DNA of 64,000 bases from Pseudomonadales bacterium. Its GTDB lineage: Bacteria > Pseudomonadota > Gammaproteobacteria > Pseudomonadales > Ketobacteraceae. Below the pieces are notes generated by a model, which did no database searches, was not told the DNA's origin, and was given only the letters and a program-made list of their open reading frames with translations. Shown in pieces: positions 45,354 to 53,498 of this stretch. Location: contig JAGUVW010000010.1 of assembly GCA_020062665.1 (NCBI GenBank), positions 19,995 through 83,994 on the forward strand. Direction: 5' to 3'. The position numbers were made by a program, and so were the translations under genes. The first letter of the stretch is position 1. Each line of letters opens with the position of its first letter.

Positions 45354-46085
45354 GTGAGATTTATGTTGACAAAAAAAACGATGTTTATTGCTGTTTGTAT
45401 GGTGCTTTCGAACACATTTTTTGGCTGTTCTGAAAATCAAAATCAGGCGCCAGTGAAGTCAGTGTATCTGTGTTCGAATATAGAAGAAGAGAAAGTAAAA
45501 TTAATGGAGCTCAAGAGGCTTAGGTTCAATGAAGATAAAAACTGCTTTGCTTTGCATTTAAAGTTAGATGAGCCGTTTGTTGAATATTCTCATAATCTAG
45601 CGCAGCAGTCTGCAACCAATAACGGATACGCCATGCTCATATTAATACTGAGCGACGGTTACAGACGTGGTGTTAGGGTTAGGCCAGTTGGGTACACTGA
45701 AATCGAAGATGGAACTATGTCTTCATTGATTAAAGGCGTTAGTCCAGAGTCAGATATACTTCAAACCACAAGAGAAATTTTTCACACTTACTATCAATCT
45801 GATGTTGGGAAGGGTCTTGTGAGCGGCGGCGACCCATATTGGCGAATGACCAAGATGTCAAAAAATTACTTGGCTTGGATATCTCGTGATGAGCAAATGA
45901 ACTTACTCTGTGCAAATCCAAAAAGCGAGGAAATGATAAAGTCTGGAATCGCATGTCAACTATATGTTCGAGTGCTTAGCGATGTTGTGGCAGATTTTGG
46001 TTTCAGCGTAGGGGATGCAGAGCGAGCTTTTTCTGACATAACAGAAATTTCCGAATTAATTAAAAAAATTGTTGTTGAAGAATAA
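45354..46085 (+). CDS. AT-rich hypothetical lipoprotein, probably acquired
   Basis: 243 residues from GTG 45354 or ATG 45363. N-terminal leader with lipobox FFGC (cysteine near residue 25 of the longer form). No domain recognised. The base and codon use is visibly AT-rich compared with all neighbours (AAA, ATA, TTA codons common), suggesting transfer. It is tightly linked to the broken hlyD and to a following gene stub, so all three may be remains of one imported operon. Confidence 0.6.
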   Translation: MRFMLTKKTMFIAVCMVLSNTFFGCSENQNQAPVKSVYLCSNIEEEKVKLMELKRLRFNEDKNCFALHLKLDEPFVEYSHNLAQQSATNNGYAMLILILSDGYRRGVRVRPVGYTEIEDGTMSSLIKGVSPESDILQTTREIFHTYYQSDVGKGLVSGGDPYWRMTKMSKNYLAWISRDEQMNLLCANPKSEEMIKSGIACQLYVRVLSDVVADFGFSVGDAERAFSDITEISELIKKIVVEE

Positions 46086-46099
46086 ATTAGGGGGTAGTT

Positions 46100-46255
46100 G
46101 TGGGATATTTAAATGAACAGTCGTATTCAATTAGTCAAGAACAGCTTGAAATTCTTAAGTTGACAATGGATAGGAATCAAGGGGTCAGACTCCTTGATCT
46201 TGAGCGGGATGTGGAAATCGATTTTTTGCTGTTTTTGACGCACTGCTTTGAATGA
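46100..46255 (+). pseudogene. 5' stub of an unknown gene
   Basis: GTG 46100 with RBS GGGGG opens a frame MGYLNEQSYSISQEQLEILK that shares the AT-rich style of the preceding lipoprotein. From about 46173 the sequence becomes the flank of a RAYT element (AATCAAGGGGTCAGACTCC) and the frame ends 27 codons later. Probably a gene cut off by that element. Confidence 0.4.
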
Positions 46256-46400
46256 TTAGTAGTTTGCTACCAAGGATGGAAGCATGGCCAGATTGCCAAG
46301 GTTGTATGTACCTGGATGTTCCCACCATATTATCCAGCGCGGTAATAACCGGCAGCGGCCAAAACGTTCATGTCGATGGTTTATCGGCGCCATGCCCTGA
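46175..46400 (+). mobile_element. Remnant of a REP-associated tyrosine transposase (RAYT)
   Basis: The flank GGGGTCAGACTCCTTGATC is a sequence commonly seen just upstream of RAYT genes. ATG 46284 then gives MARLPRLYVPGCSHHIIQRG followed by NNRQRP, the standard RAYT N-terminus with its HHIIQRGNN motif. Homology stops after about 26 residues, so only the 5' tip of the gene remains. No complete REP pair was identified, though a strong hairpin follows at 46386. Confidence 0.75.
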
Positions 46401-46414
46401 TCCGGCATGGCGCC
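46386..46414. terminator. Strong hairpin, likely terminator of the SDR-ALDH gene or REP-like palindrome
   Basis: GGCGCCATGCC / GGCATGGCGCC, an 11-bp perfect stem with a 7-base loop, 18 bases past the stop of the leftward SDR-ALDH fusion gene. The T-run is weak on both strands. It touches the RAYT stub, so it may derive from a REP sequence. Confidence 0.55.
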
Positions 46415-46431
46415 TTTGCAGCAGGATGTAA

Positions 46432-48810
46432 TCACTTCTTGGGAACAGGCCAGGCGACCGACTTGGTCTCGAGGTATTGATTGAAACCGGCCTCGCCGTT
46501 CTGACGCCCGATACCACTGAACTTGTAGCCGCCGAACGGAATGTCCGCACCGTGCGCGTAGGCGCCGTTGATCGACAACACACCTGCACGAATCCGGCGT
46601 GCTACCGACAGTGCACGATCGATGTTGGTGGAGTTTACGCTGCCCACCAGACCGTATTTGCTCTCGTTCGCGATGCGCACGGCATCGTCGTCGTCCTCGA
46701 ACGGGATCAACACCAGGACGGGGCCGAAGATTTCTTCCTGTGCGATGGTCATCTTGTTGTCGACATGGGTGAACAGTGTCGGCTCAACATAGTAACCTTT
46801 GGGGAACGCTGCCGGACGATTGCCGCCGAGCGCGAGTGTCGCACCTTCCGCAACGCCGATGTCGATCAGATTCAGCACCCGGTCACGCTGCTTGGCAGAC
46901 ACGAGCGGGCCCATCATTACGTCGGCACGCTGCGGGTCGCCATAGGGCGCCATCTGCATGATGGCTTTCACGCGGGCAGCGATTTCTTCGTAGCGCTTCT
47001 TCGGCACCAGCATGCGCGTCGGAATGCCGCAGCCCTGGCCGGCGTGGAAGCACACGGCCAAAGCACCCATCAGTGCCGAGTCCAGGTTGGCGTCGTCGAG
47101 CACGATGTTGGCGGACTTGCCACCGAGTTCCAGGAACACACGCTTCATGGTCGCGGCGCCCTTCTCCATGATGCGCTGACCCACGGCGGTGGAGCCGGTG
47201 AAGGAAATCACATCAACCGCCGGTGACATGGTCAAGGCCTCGCCGATCAGGTGATCCGAAGACGTGACAACGTTCAGCACGCCGGGCGGAATATCGGTTT
47301 TTTCTGCAGCCATGCGGCCGATAAAGGTGGCGCTCCAGGGGGTATCCGGGGCTGGCTTCAGCACCATGGTGTTGCCGGTGGCGAGCGCCTGCGCAACTTT
47401 GTTGATCGCCACTTCGAACGGGAAGTTCCAGGGAATGATCGCGCCAACCACACCCATCGGTTCCTTCCAGATCCGGCGTGCGTTGGGTTCGCCCTGACTG
47501 CCCTTGCCGTTGGGCAGCTCGACTTCCCAATCAAACTGGTCCATCAGCTCGATGGGATAATCGAGACACTCAGGAAAAGACGCATCCAGCTGCTGACGCT
47601 TGGTCGACATGCGGGGGCAGCCGGCTTCCTGGATGAGTTGTTCACGCAACTCATCACGCTCCGACATGATGGCGTCGCGCAGCTGGATCAAACACTTCTT
47701 GCGGAATTCCCGGTTGGTGGACCAATCTGTTTCATCGAACGCACGGCGTGCCGCCGCGATCGCGCGTTGCATGTCCTGGCGAGTGGCGTCAGCACACACA
47801 CCGATCACCTCTTCAGTGGCCGGATTGATGTTGTTGAAAGTCGCGCCGTTGGAAGACTCGACCAGTTCACCGTCGATCAGCATGCGGGTTTCCGGCTTGA
47901 TCGCCGGCAACTTGGGCTTGTCGGCCTCGGACGCGGCGGAGCGCTGCACCTGCACGGCGCCCGATGAACCACCAGCAGCGCCGCCGCCGACGCCACGCAG
48001 GAAATTCACGATCATCTTGGCGCTGGGGAACACGTCCGACACCGCCGAGCTGGTGAAACCCACGTCGGTGATCAGCGTGATGCCGCTGACGACTGCGGCG
48101 GCGTCGCTGCACAGGAAGACGAGCGGGCCGGCCTGCTCGAGCGCTGTGGACACTTCCACACCCGCCTCTGCACGGTAATCCTTGCCGAAGGTCAGCCAGG
48201 AATCAGCGTTGTCACGGGCCAGCGGCGTGTCGGTGGGGCCAGGCAGAATCGCGTTAATGCGAACGCCTTTCTTGAGGAACGGCATGGCCATGCGCGCCAC
48301 GTACGCGCACACTGCCTGCTTGGTGAACATGTAATTGCACTTGCCGTGATCGACCGCCCACTGCGTCGCTTTGTCGAAATCGTCGATGGCGAGGAACTCG
48401 ATCAGCTGGGGCAGGTTCGCTTCCCAACCCATGCCGGCCGCCGAGGAAATCAAACCGATCGCGGAACCTTGCTTGAACATGTCCGCCGCGAACAGCTTGT
48501 CGATCATGTAGCGATGGCCGATGAAGTTGATCCGCTCGATGCCGGGCGTGCCGTCCGCAACACCCGCGCAACTGAAGAGGGCGTCAATCTTGCCGCCGCA
48601 TTCGGCCAGCGCACCGTCGATGGATTCCTTGTTGGCAAGATCGACGTAAAGCGTGCGCACGCCGTTCAGGTTGATCTTGCCACGATCCATGACCACAACC
48701 TCAGCCCCGGCATCGCGGGCCAGCTCGGCAGCAGCAGCGCCCATACCGGTTGCCCCGCCGACGACCAGGACTTGCTTGTTGTGGTAGCTAAACTTATCGA
48801 ACAGCGACAT
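46432..48810 (-). CDS. SDR - aldehyde dehydrogenase fusion protein
   Basis: 792 residues with two complete catalytic domains. Residues 1-270 form a short-chain dehydrogenase like 3alpha-hydroxysteroid or coniferyl-alcohol dehydrogenases: VVGGATGMG near 16, ISS near 121, Tyr160-x3-Lys164 and RINAILPGPTDTPLA. A Gly/Ser/Ala linker (273-300) leads to an NAD(P)-dependent ALDH (305-792) with Glu561 in LELGGKS and nucleophile Cys594 in GQGCG. The fusion suggests alcohol to aldehyde to acid oxidation with channelled intermediate. Substrate unknown; context suggests a sterol or terpenoid alcohol. Located downstream of a TetR gene on the same strand. Confidence 0.88.
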   Translation of the reverse strand: MSLFDKFSYHNKQVLVVGGATGMGAAAAELARDAGAEVVVMDRGKINLNGVRTLYVDLANKESIDGALAECGGKIDALFSCAGVADGTPGIERINFIGHRYMIDKLFAADMFKQGSAIGLISSAAGMGWEANLPQLIEFLAIDDFDKATQWAVDHGKCNYMFTKQAVCAYVARMAMPFLKKGVRINAILPGPTDTPLARDNADSWLTFGKDYRAEAGVEVSTALEQAGPLVFLCSDAAAVVSGITLITDVGFTSSAVSDVFPSAKMIVNFLRGVGGGAAGGSSGAVQVQRSAASEADKPKLPAIKPETRMLIDGELVESSNGATFNNINPATEEVIGVCADATRQDMQRAIAAARRAFDETDWSTNREFRKKCLIQLRDAIMSERDELREQLIQEAGCPRMSTKRQQLDASFPECLDYPIELMDQFDWEVELPNGKGSQGEPNARRIWKEPMGVVGAIIPWNFPFEVAINKVAQALATGNTMVLKPAPDTPWSATFIGRMAAEKTDIPPGVLNVVTSSDHLIGEALTMSPAVDVISFTGSTAVGQRIMEKGAATMKRVFLELGGKSANIVLDDANLDSALMGALAVCFHAGQGCGIPTRMLVPKKRYEEIAARVKAIMQMAPYGDPQRADVMMGPLVSAKQRDRVLNLIDIGVAEGATLALGGNRPAAFPKGYYVEPTLFTHVDNKMTIAQEEIFGPVLVLIPFEDDDDAVRIANESKYGLVGSVNSTNIDRALSVARRIRAGVLSINGAYAHGADIPFGGYKFSGIGRQNGEAGFNQYLETKSVAWPVPKK

Positions 48811-49040
48811 TGCATTCTCCTATAACGCTAAGTGGTTGAAATTCGCCCTGATTCGCGGGGCATTCAACCACGCGCAGTCGAGAGGTGGGGCAGCAGTGTG
48901 GGGACATGACGTATAGCCAACAAAAAGTTATCGTTGTTTTTCTATACTATACATCACTGTTGACTATAAACAAATTTCAGGCCAATGGAACCCCCAACCA
49001 GTTAGCCTGATTGAAACTGCGGTCTGACGGCGAGGGTTGT
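48811..49040. promoter_or_regulatory. Probable promoter/operator region of the SDR-ALDH gene
   Basis: 230 bases between the TetR gene and the SDR-ALDH gene. An AT-rich block at 48911-48973 carries an imperfect inverted repeat, GTATAG (48911) to CTATAC (48942), with similar AACAAAAA/TTGTTTTT flanks. It may be an operator over the leftward promoter, but I cannot assign -35/-10 boxes with confidence. Confidence 0.35.
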
Positions 49041-49742
49041 TTACGGTTGCGCGGCAATCGCGCGGCGGCAGAATTCCCAGATATCGTTGGCGAGCTGCAT
49101 TTTCGTTGCCTGATCGACCTGCTCGTTTTCAGATGTCAGCAACTCGGTATGCACGGTGGTCGATACCAGGTTGTAGAGCAGGGTGGCGAGGCGCTGGGGG
49201 TTGTCCTGCCGCACCACACCGGCGGCGATGCCGTCGGCAAGTTGTTGTTCGATCAGCGCAATCAATGGCTTCAATGCCACTTTCAGATCGGCCGGGCGGG
49301 ACTCCGCCAGCCGCAAATGCTCTCGGCTGAGCGCAGCACTGCGGCGATCGTTGTTGGCTTCGCCCTGCATCGCTTTGCCCATCACGATATAGGTCACGAT
49401 CAGACGTAGCCGCTGCAGCGGGTTTTCCAGGTCGGCTACCAGCTCGCCGAACAAACGCACCGCCTTGCGAATAGTCTCTTCGAATACCGCCAGCACCAGA
49501 TCGTCCTTGCCCTCGAAGCGCTCATAGAAGGCACGTCGCGACAGCCCGGTGCGGGTCAGTACGGCGCGAATGGTCAGGCCCTCCAGCCCGGCTTCATCGA
49601 GCAGGTCATACGCGGCTTCGACGATCTTGCGGCTGCGCTCCAGTATCTGGTCGTGGCTGGCTTCGAGCACGCGCTGGGTCGAGCGCTGCTCCCAGTGCGC
49701 GGGGTGGGAATCGATATCGGGGCGAATGGCGGGCTTGTTCAT
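49041..49742 (-). CDS. TetR family regulator (1) of the sterol-type cluster
   Basis: 233 residues from ATG 49742 (MNKPAIRPDIDSHPAHWEQR). A longer frame to 49811 would cover an operator palindrome, so it is rejected. HTH: ILERSRKIVEAAYDLLDEAG, then LTIRAVLTRTGLSRRAFYERFEGKDDL. The long helical C-terminal ligand domain is unlike the other TetR here. Divergent from the sterol-desaturase gene at 49937 and upstream of the SDR-ALDH gene, so it probably controls both. Confidence 0.9.
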   Translation of the reverse strand: MNKPAIRPDIDSHPAHWEQRSTQRVLEASHDQILERSRKIVEAAYDLLDEAGLEGLTIRAVLTRTGLSRRAFYERFEGKDDLVLAVFEETIRKAVRLFGELVADLENPLQRLRLIVTYIVMGKAMQGEANNDRRSAALSREHLRLAESRPADLKVALKPLIALIEQQLADGIAAGVVRQDNPQRLATLLYNLVSTTVHTELLTSENEQVDQATKMQLANDIWEFCRRAIAAQP

Positions 49743-49761
49743 GGTCTGAATGAGAGGGGTT

Positions 49762-49894
49762 CCACGAGAACATCGTTCCGATATTCGGCCTGCATTCCTG
49801 ATTGATGTCAACTCGGCCTACCCACAGGCAGCATCTTTTCCGTTGACTAAAGCTCGAAAAAGCGCTTTACTCCCCGAGAACAGCGTTCTCGTGG
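49762..49894. promoter_or_regulatory. Inverted pair of TetR operator-like palindromes
   Basis: Two related sites in the 194-base divergent region. Site A (49762-49779) CCACGAGAACATCGTTCC has core GAAC-ATC-GTTC. Site B includes the perfect palindrome CGAGAAC-AGC-GTTCTCG (49875-49891) followed by TGG. Site A read on the minus strand (GGAACGATGTTCTCGTGG) nearly equals site B (AGAACAGCGTTCTCGTGG), so they are the same operator facing each way, one near each gene start. Confidence 0.75.
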
Positions 49895-49936
49895 CTAGTC
49901 CAACGAGGCTTGGTTTCCCGTTTGGAGTCTTACGAT

Positions 49937-50719
49937 ATGTTTTCCATCCCTGATAGCTATCACCTGGGGCTATCCCTGATCACATTTGCGAGCATCCTGA
50001 CCATCACGATTCTCAGCCGCAAGCTGGGCAAACTGATCCCGGTGTTTGGGCGCACGGCAAAGCTCAACAAAGATGCATACGACAAAAAAATGCAGCGCAA
50101 GGTCTATGCGGATAACCAGAAGCTCAATCGCAAATGGGGCTTTGTGGATATGCTGGTCATCTTCCTGCTGATCATTCCTTTCTGCGTCACGGCCGAGTCA
50201 CAGCCGCTGTGGAAGATGGCGCTGGATATGTTTGTGATCCTGATGTTCTACGATTTCTTCTATTACCTGACGCACCGTTTCCTGTTCCACAATGGCGGCT
50301 TTGGCAATGGCCCGTTAATGTGGGTGCACGCGGTACACCACCAGCAGAACAACCCCTGCCGTGGTGATTCCAGCTATATCCACCCGATCGAAGTGGCAAT
50401 CGGTTTGGGTCTGTATGCGGGCAGCATTCTGGTGCTATCGCTGCTGATGGGTCAGTTCCACGTAGTGACGATCGTCATCACCTGGGTGATCTTTTCTGAA
50501 GTCAACAATCACAATCATGACCTGTGGGAGGAAGATCGCTTCCCCTACAAGTATCTGAGCTATATGTCGAAGATGCACCACCACCACCATTCCCGTTTCA
50601 CGAGCGGCAATTTCGCCACGATCTCGCTGTTCTATGATTGGCTGTTCAACAGCTACGACACCGGCAATGGGTGGGGCAAATTCAAGCGTGAGCCGCGGGC
50701 GGAGAAGCCTGCGGCTTGA
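49937..50719 (+). CDS. Sterol desaturase / fatty acid hydroxylase family protein (1)
   Basis: 260-residue membrane di-iron oxygenase. ATG 49937 with RBS TTGGAG. Metal-binding histidine clusters: H113-x4-H118, H131-x2-HH (134-135), H192/H194 in NNHNHD and HHHHH at 214-218. Several hydrophobic segments (about 12-26, 70-86, 95-112, 150-190). The family includes sterol C4-methyl oxidase, C5-desaturase and alkyl hydroxylases. Next to CYP51 and cycloeucalenol cycloisomerase genes, so C4-methyl hydroxylation is the favoured guess. Its stop is one base from the stop of the convergent isomerase gene. Confidence 0.85.
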   Translation: MFSIPDSYHLGLSLITFASILTITILSRKLGKLIPVFGRTAKLNKDAYDKKMQRKVYADNQKLNRKWGFVDMLVIFLLIIPFCVTAESQPLWKMALDMFVILMFYDFFYYLTHRFLFHNGGFGNGPLMWVHAVHHQQNNPCRGDSSYIHPIEVAIGLGLYAGSILVLSLLMGQFHVVTIVITWVIFSEVNNHNHDLWEEDRFPYKYLSYMSKMHHHHHSRFTSGNFATISLFYDWLFNSYDTGNGWGKFKREPRAEKPAA

Positions 50720-50720
50720 A

Positions 50721-51575
50721 TCAACCGCCGATCGACCCCACCCACCAGGCCGCCGCATCCAGCAGATAGAACGTCAGCATGCTGGCGGTCATGCCGGCGG
50801 CCGTGACACGCCACAGATCCCAACGCTTCGACGCGCTTTCATCCAGATAATAATAAATTGGAAAACTGGCGATGAAATACAACGCATAGATCGCCGAGCC
50901 ATAGGCCAACATGCCTTCCATATTGGTGTAATAGAACGATGTGGCCATCATCGGATTGGCCATCGCCTTGGTTTCCATCCAGGCCCAGAAATAGCCCACG
51001 CCGAACACAATCGGCAGGAACAACAGACGCGAGGCGGGAATGCCGGCGGTCATGATGCGCCGCAGCACGATGATTGCGGTGGTGTGATACGTGATGAAAT
51101 AGGCGTGCGTGTACAAGTACATGATCACCGGCACCGGCTGTTCGCCACTGCCCACCAGTTTCGCATCCAGTGCGGTGGTGACATTGGGCATGTTGTACAC
51201 CATGCCAAGCACGTCGAAGAAATATTCCGAGCCGAAGTAATTGCCGAAGAAACCGAACAGGCCGATGTAGAGATTGGCCTTGAACCAGTAGCTGTCGTAC
51301 CAGGGCCGGTCGGGATTGGCATTGCGGCGCAGGATCAGTGGCACCAGAAAAATCGGCGCGGCCACCAGCACGCCATGCACCAGCAGTGCCGCGTCGCTGA
51401 AGGACTGCACCCAGCCGGTGGGCATCATGATGCCCATCAACACCATCCAGATGGGCGAGTAGATCAGAAAGAATTTCTCCGCCCACGCGCGATCGGGATT
51501 GGCTGAAAACCAGCGCGGTGTATCGTCCAGGGCGCCAGCGGCGCGAGCGCCGCCCAAAGTCTGTGTCGAACTCAT
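50721..51575 (-). CDS. Cycloeucalenol cycloisomerase (CPI1-like)
   Basis: 284-residue polytopic membrane protein that resembles plant cycloeucalenol cycloisomerase, the enzyme opening the 9beta,19-cyclopropane ring of cycloeucalenol to give obtusifoliol. Shared pattern from my knowledge of the plant protein: NPDRAWAEKFFLIYSPIW near 26, DSYWFKANLYI near 94, FGNYFGSEYFFDVLG near 110, THAYFITYH near 156, and YALYFIASFPIYYYLDES then WDLWRV near 230-257. About seven membrane helices. Cotranscribed with CYP51 (48-base gap, RBS AGGAA). Bacteria with this family are unusual; the exact substrate here is unproven. Confidence 0.85.
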   Translation of the reverse strand: MSSTQTLGGARAAGALDDTPRWFSANPDRAWAEKFFLIYSPIWMVLMGIMMPTGWVQSFSDAALLVHGVLVAAPIFLVPLILRRNANPDRPWYDSYWFKANLYIGLFGFFGNYFGSEYFFDVLGMVYNMPNVTTALDAKLVGSGEQPVPVIMYLYTHAYFITYHTTAIIVLRRIMTAGIPASRLLFLPIVFGVGYFWAWMETKAMANPMMATSFYYTNMEGMLAYGSAIYALYFIASFPIYYYLDESASKRWDLWRVTAAGMTASMLTFYLLDAAAWWVGSIGG

Positions 51576-51623
51576 GTTGCATTCCTGTTCATTGTTGTTG
51601 TGGGGACTGCATCGTTGTGGAGA

Positions 51624-53297
51624 TCAGTCGTTCACCTGAATGCTGATGGCCTGATTGGGGCAGAACTTGGCTGCTTCCCTCGCCTTTTCCAGCAGCGCCA
51701 TATCGGGCTTTTCCTGCAGGATGTGGGCAAAGCCGCTGCCATCCACATTGAACAGCTCCGGCGCCTCGCCCATGCACATGGAGTGGCCCTGGCACAATTG
51801 GCGATCGATGCTGATGGTGAAGCTGGGGATTTTCTTAACTTCGGGTGTCGCATGATGCACCGGGCAACCGCTTGCGGCTCCGGCGGGTGCGCCCGCAGAA
51901 CCGAAACGGGACTTGAATGACGATTCCGGCCGGCGCCGATAGCGCACGCGACAAGGTGATTTGGGCTGCACGATCATTTCGCCATAGTCGTCGACATAGG
52001 TACTGGGGGGATCGATCAGTTCGAAATCATATTTGCGCAGCAGCACCGAGAAGATCGCCTTGATCTGGAACATCGCGAAGGCGTTGCCGGAACATTTGTG
52101 CTTGCCGCCGCCGAAGGGCTGGTAGGCCATCAGATTCTTGTCCTCGGCGCGCTCGCCATTGTAGCGATCGGGATCAAACACCTCGGGATTGGGGAACAGA
52201 TGGGACATGCGATGGGTTACCGGCGGCGCGGCCCACACCATGTCACCCACATTGATGCGATAGTTCTTGTACACCAGCGGCTCGGCTACCTGGCGCATCA
52301 GCACGATCAGTGGCGGATGCAGGCGCAGTACTTCTTTCAGCACATTTTCCAGTTTGGGCACTTCGCGTTGGGACTGGAATGTCACCGCGCCGTCCGAGCC
52401 CAGCAGATCATCCAGTTCGGTGCGCACTTCGCGCAGATAGCTGGGATGTTTGAGCAGCTCCAGCAACACCCAGGCCGCCGTGCCGGAACTGGTGTGATGG
52501 CCGGCAAATATCGCGCCCACCAGCATACCGGTGATTTCGTTGGTGGACAGTTTGCTGCCGTCTTCGTAGCGGGCGTCGATCAGCATCTGGAACATATCGG
52601 TGGGCTTTTCGGCCTGCTGTTCCCTTTTTTTCACGATATCGCCGACCAGCTTATGCAAGCGCACGCGGGCGCGGTCGCGGGCGCGAAACGCGGGAATCGG
52701 CAGGTTGGGAAAACTGTACGCCAATGCATTCACGCCGCGTTCCAGATCGTGATAAATGGACGCGAACTCATTCGTCAGTTCGTAGCGGAATTCCCGTCCC
52801 AGCAGACAGTGACTGGCCGTATTGATGGTGAGCTGCTTCATTTCCTCCACCAGCTCGATCTCGCCGCTGTCACCCCACTCTTTCATCATGTCCTCCACTT
52901 CCTGCACGATCTTGCCGGAGTGGTTGCGCATTGCTTCCATGCGCAGCGACGGCATCAGCATCTTCAGCTGCTCGTTCTTGCGCTCGATGGGTGCGTCGAA
53001 AATGATGCCTTCACCGAAAATCGGCGTCATCAGTTTGTACGCGGCGGACTGATCCAGCTGCTCGTCGCTGGAGCGGTAGAACAGCGTGCTCGCCTCATCA
53101 CCCGTCAACAGCACCATGCGCTGATTGAAGATCTTGAACTGCGCGATCTCGCCCACCTCGTCCGACACCCTCTTCATGAACTGGAACGGATTTTTTGCGA
53201 ACGGCAGCATGTGGCCCAGCAGTGGCAGGCCGCCTTTCAGCTTGGGCGGATCCTGCAGGGGCATGGAATCAGTGGGAACGGGTTGCACGGCGCTCAT
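51624..53297 (-). CDS. CYP51 sterol 14alpha-demethylase fused to ferredoxin
   Basis: 557 residues. The P450 domain (about 15-455) is a CYP51: KLMTPIFGEGIIFDA near 88, I-helix AGHHTSSGTAAW at 265-276, ExxR at 322-325, heme loop FGGGKHKCSG with Cys402. A linker (456-490) is followed by a 3Fe-4S-type ferredoxin (Cys502, Cys508, Cys546; CQGHSMC and CPNQAI). This is the layout of Methylococcus capsulatus CYP51-Fd, which demethylates lanosterol at C14. Soluble, no membrane anchor. First gene of a leftward two-gene operon with the cycloisomerase; divergent from TetR 2. Confidence 0.95.
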   Translation of the reverse strand: MSAVQPVPTDSMPLQDPPKLKGGLPLLGHMLPFAKNPFQFMKRVSDEVGEIAQFKIFNQRMVLLTGDEASTLFYRSSDEQLDQSAAYKLMTPIFGEGIIFDAPIERKNEQLKMLMPSLRMEAMRNHSGKIVQEVEDMMKEWGDSGEIELVEEMKQLTINTASHCLLGREFRYELTNEFASIYHDLERGVNALAYSFPNLPIPAFRARDRARVRLHKLVGDIVKKREQQAEKPTDMFQMLIDARYEDGSKLSTNEITGMLVGAIFAGHHTSSGTAAWVLLELLKHPSYLREVRTELDDLLGSDGAVTFQSQREVPKLENVLKEVLRLHPPLIVLMRQVAEPLVYKNYRINVGDMVWAAPPVTHRMSHLFPNPEVFDPDRYNGERAEDKNLMAYQPFGGGKHKCSGNAFAMFQIKAIFSVLLRKYDFELIDPPSTYVDDYGEMIVQPKSPCRVRYRRRPESSFKSRFGSAGAPAGAASGCPVHHATPEVKKIPSFTISIDRQLCQGHSMCMGEAPELFNVDGSGFAHILQEKPDMALLEKAREAAKFCPNQAISIQVND

Positions 53298-53356
53298 AAC
53301 TTCCCTCTTGTTGTTGTGGGCAGGTGCACAGGCACCCTGGGCCGGAAATTTTTCAT

Positions 53357-53419
53357 TTTACATATTTACATTGGATGTAAAGACTGTATTCTACTTTACA
53401 GTTGAAGTAAACATGTAAA
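53357..53419. promoter_or_regulatory. Operator array between CYP51 and TetR 2
   Basis: Palindromes with TTTACAT/ATGTAAA half-sites: perfect TTTACAT-TGG-ATGTAAA at 53365-53381 and imperfect TTTACAG-TTG-AAGTAAA at 53395-53411, 30 bases apart centre to centre. Outer half-sites are TTTACAT at 53357-53363 and ATGTAAA at 53413-53419. The array sits 60-140 bases from both divergent start codons, typical of a TetR controlling itself and the divergent gene. Confidence 0.8.
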
Positions 53420-53498
53420 GTTCCTAGAATCGCTGGTGACCGACCTTGGCCCGCTGGGCCCTTTTATCGCGACCTTCAATGACCGAACAGGAATAAAC

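Noticed and set aside
49743..49811. Upstream extension of TetR 1
   Set aside because: Would place an operator palindrome inside the gene and lacks family similarity; ATG 49742 is preferred.
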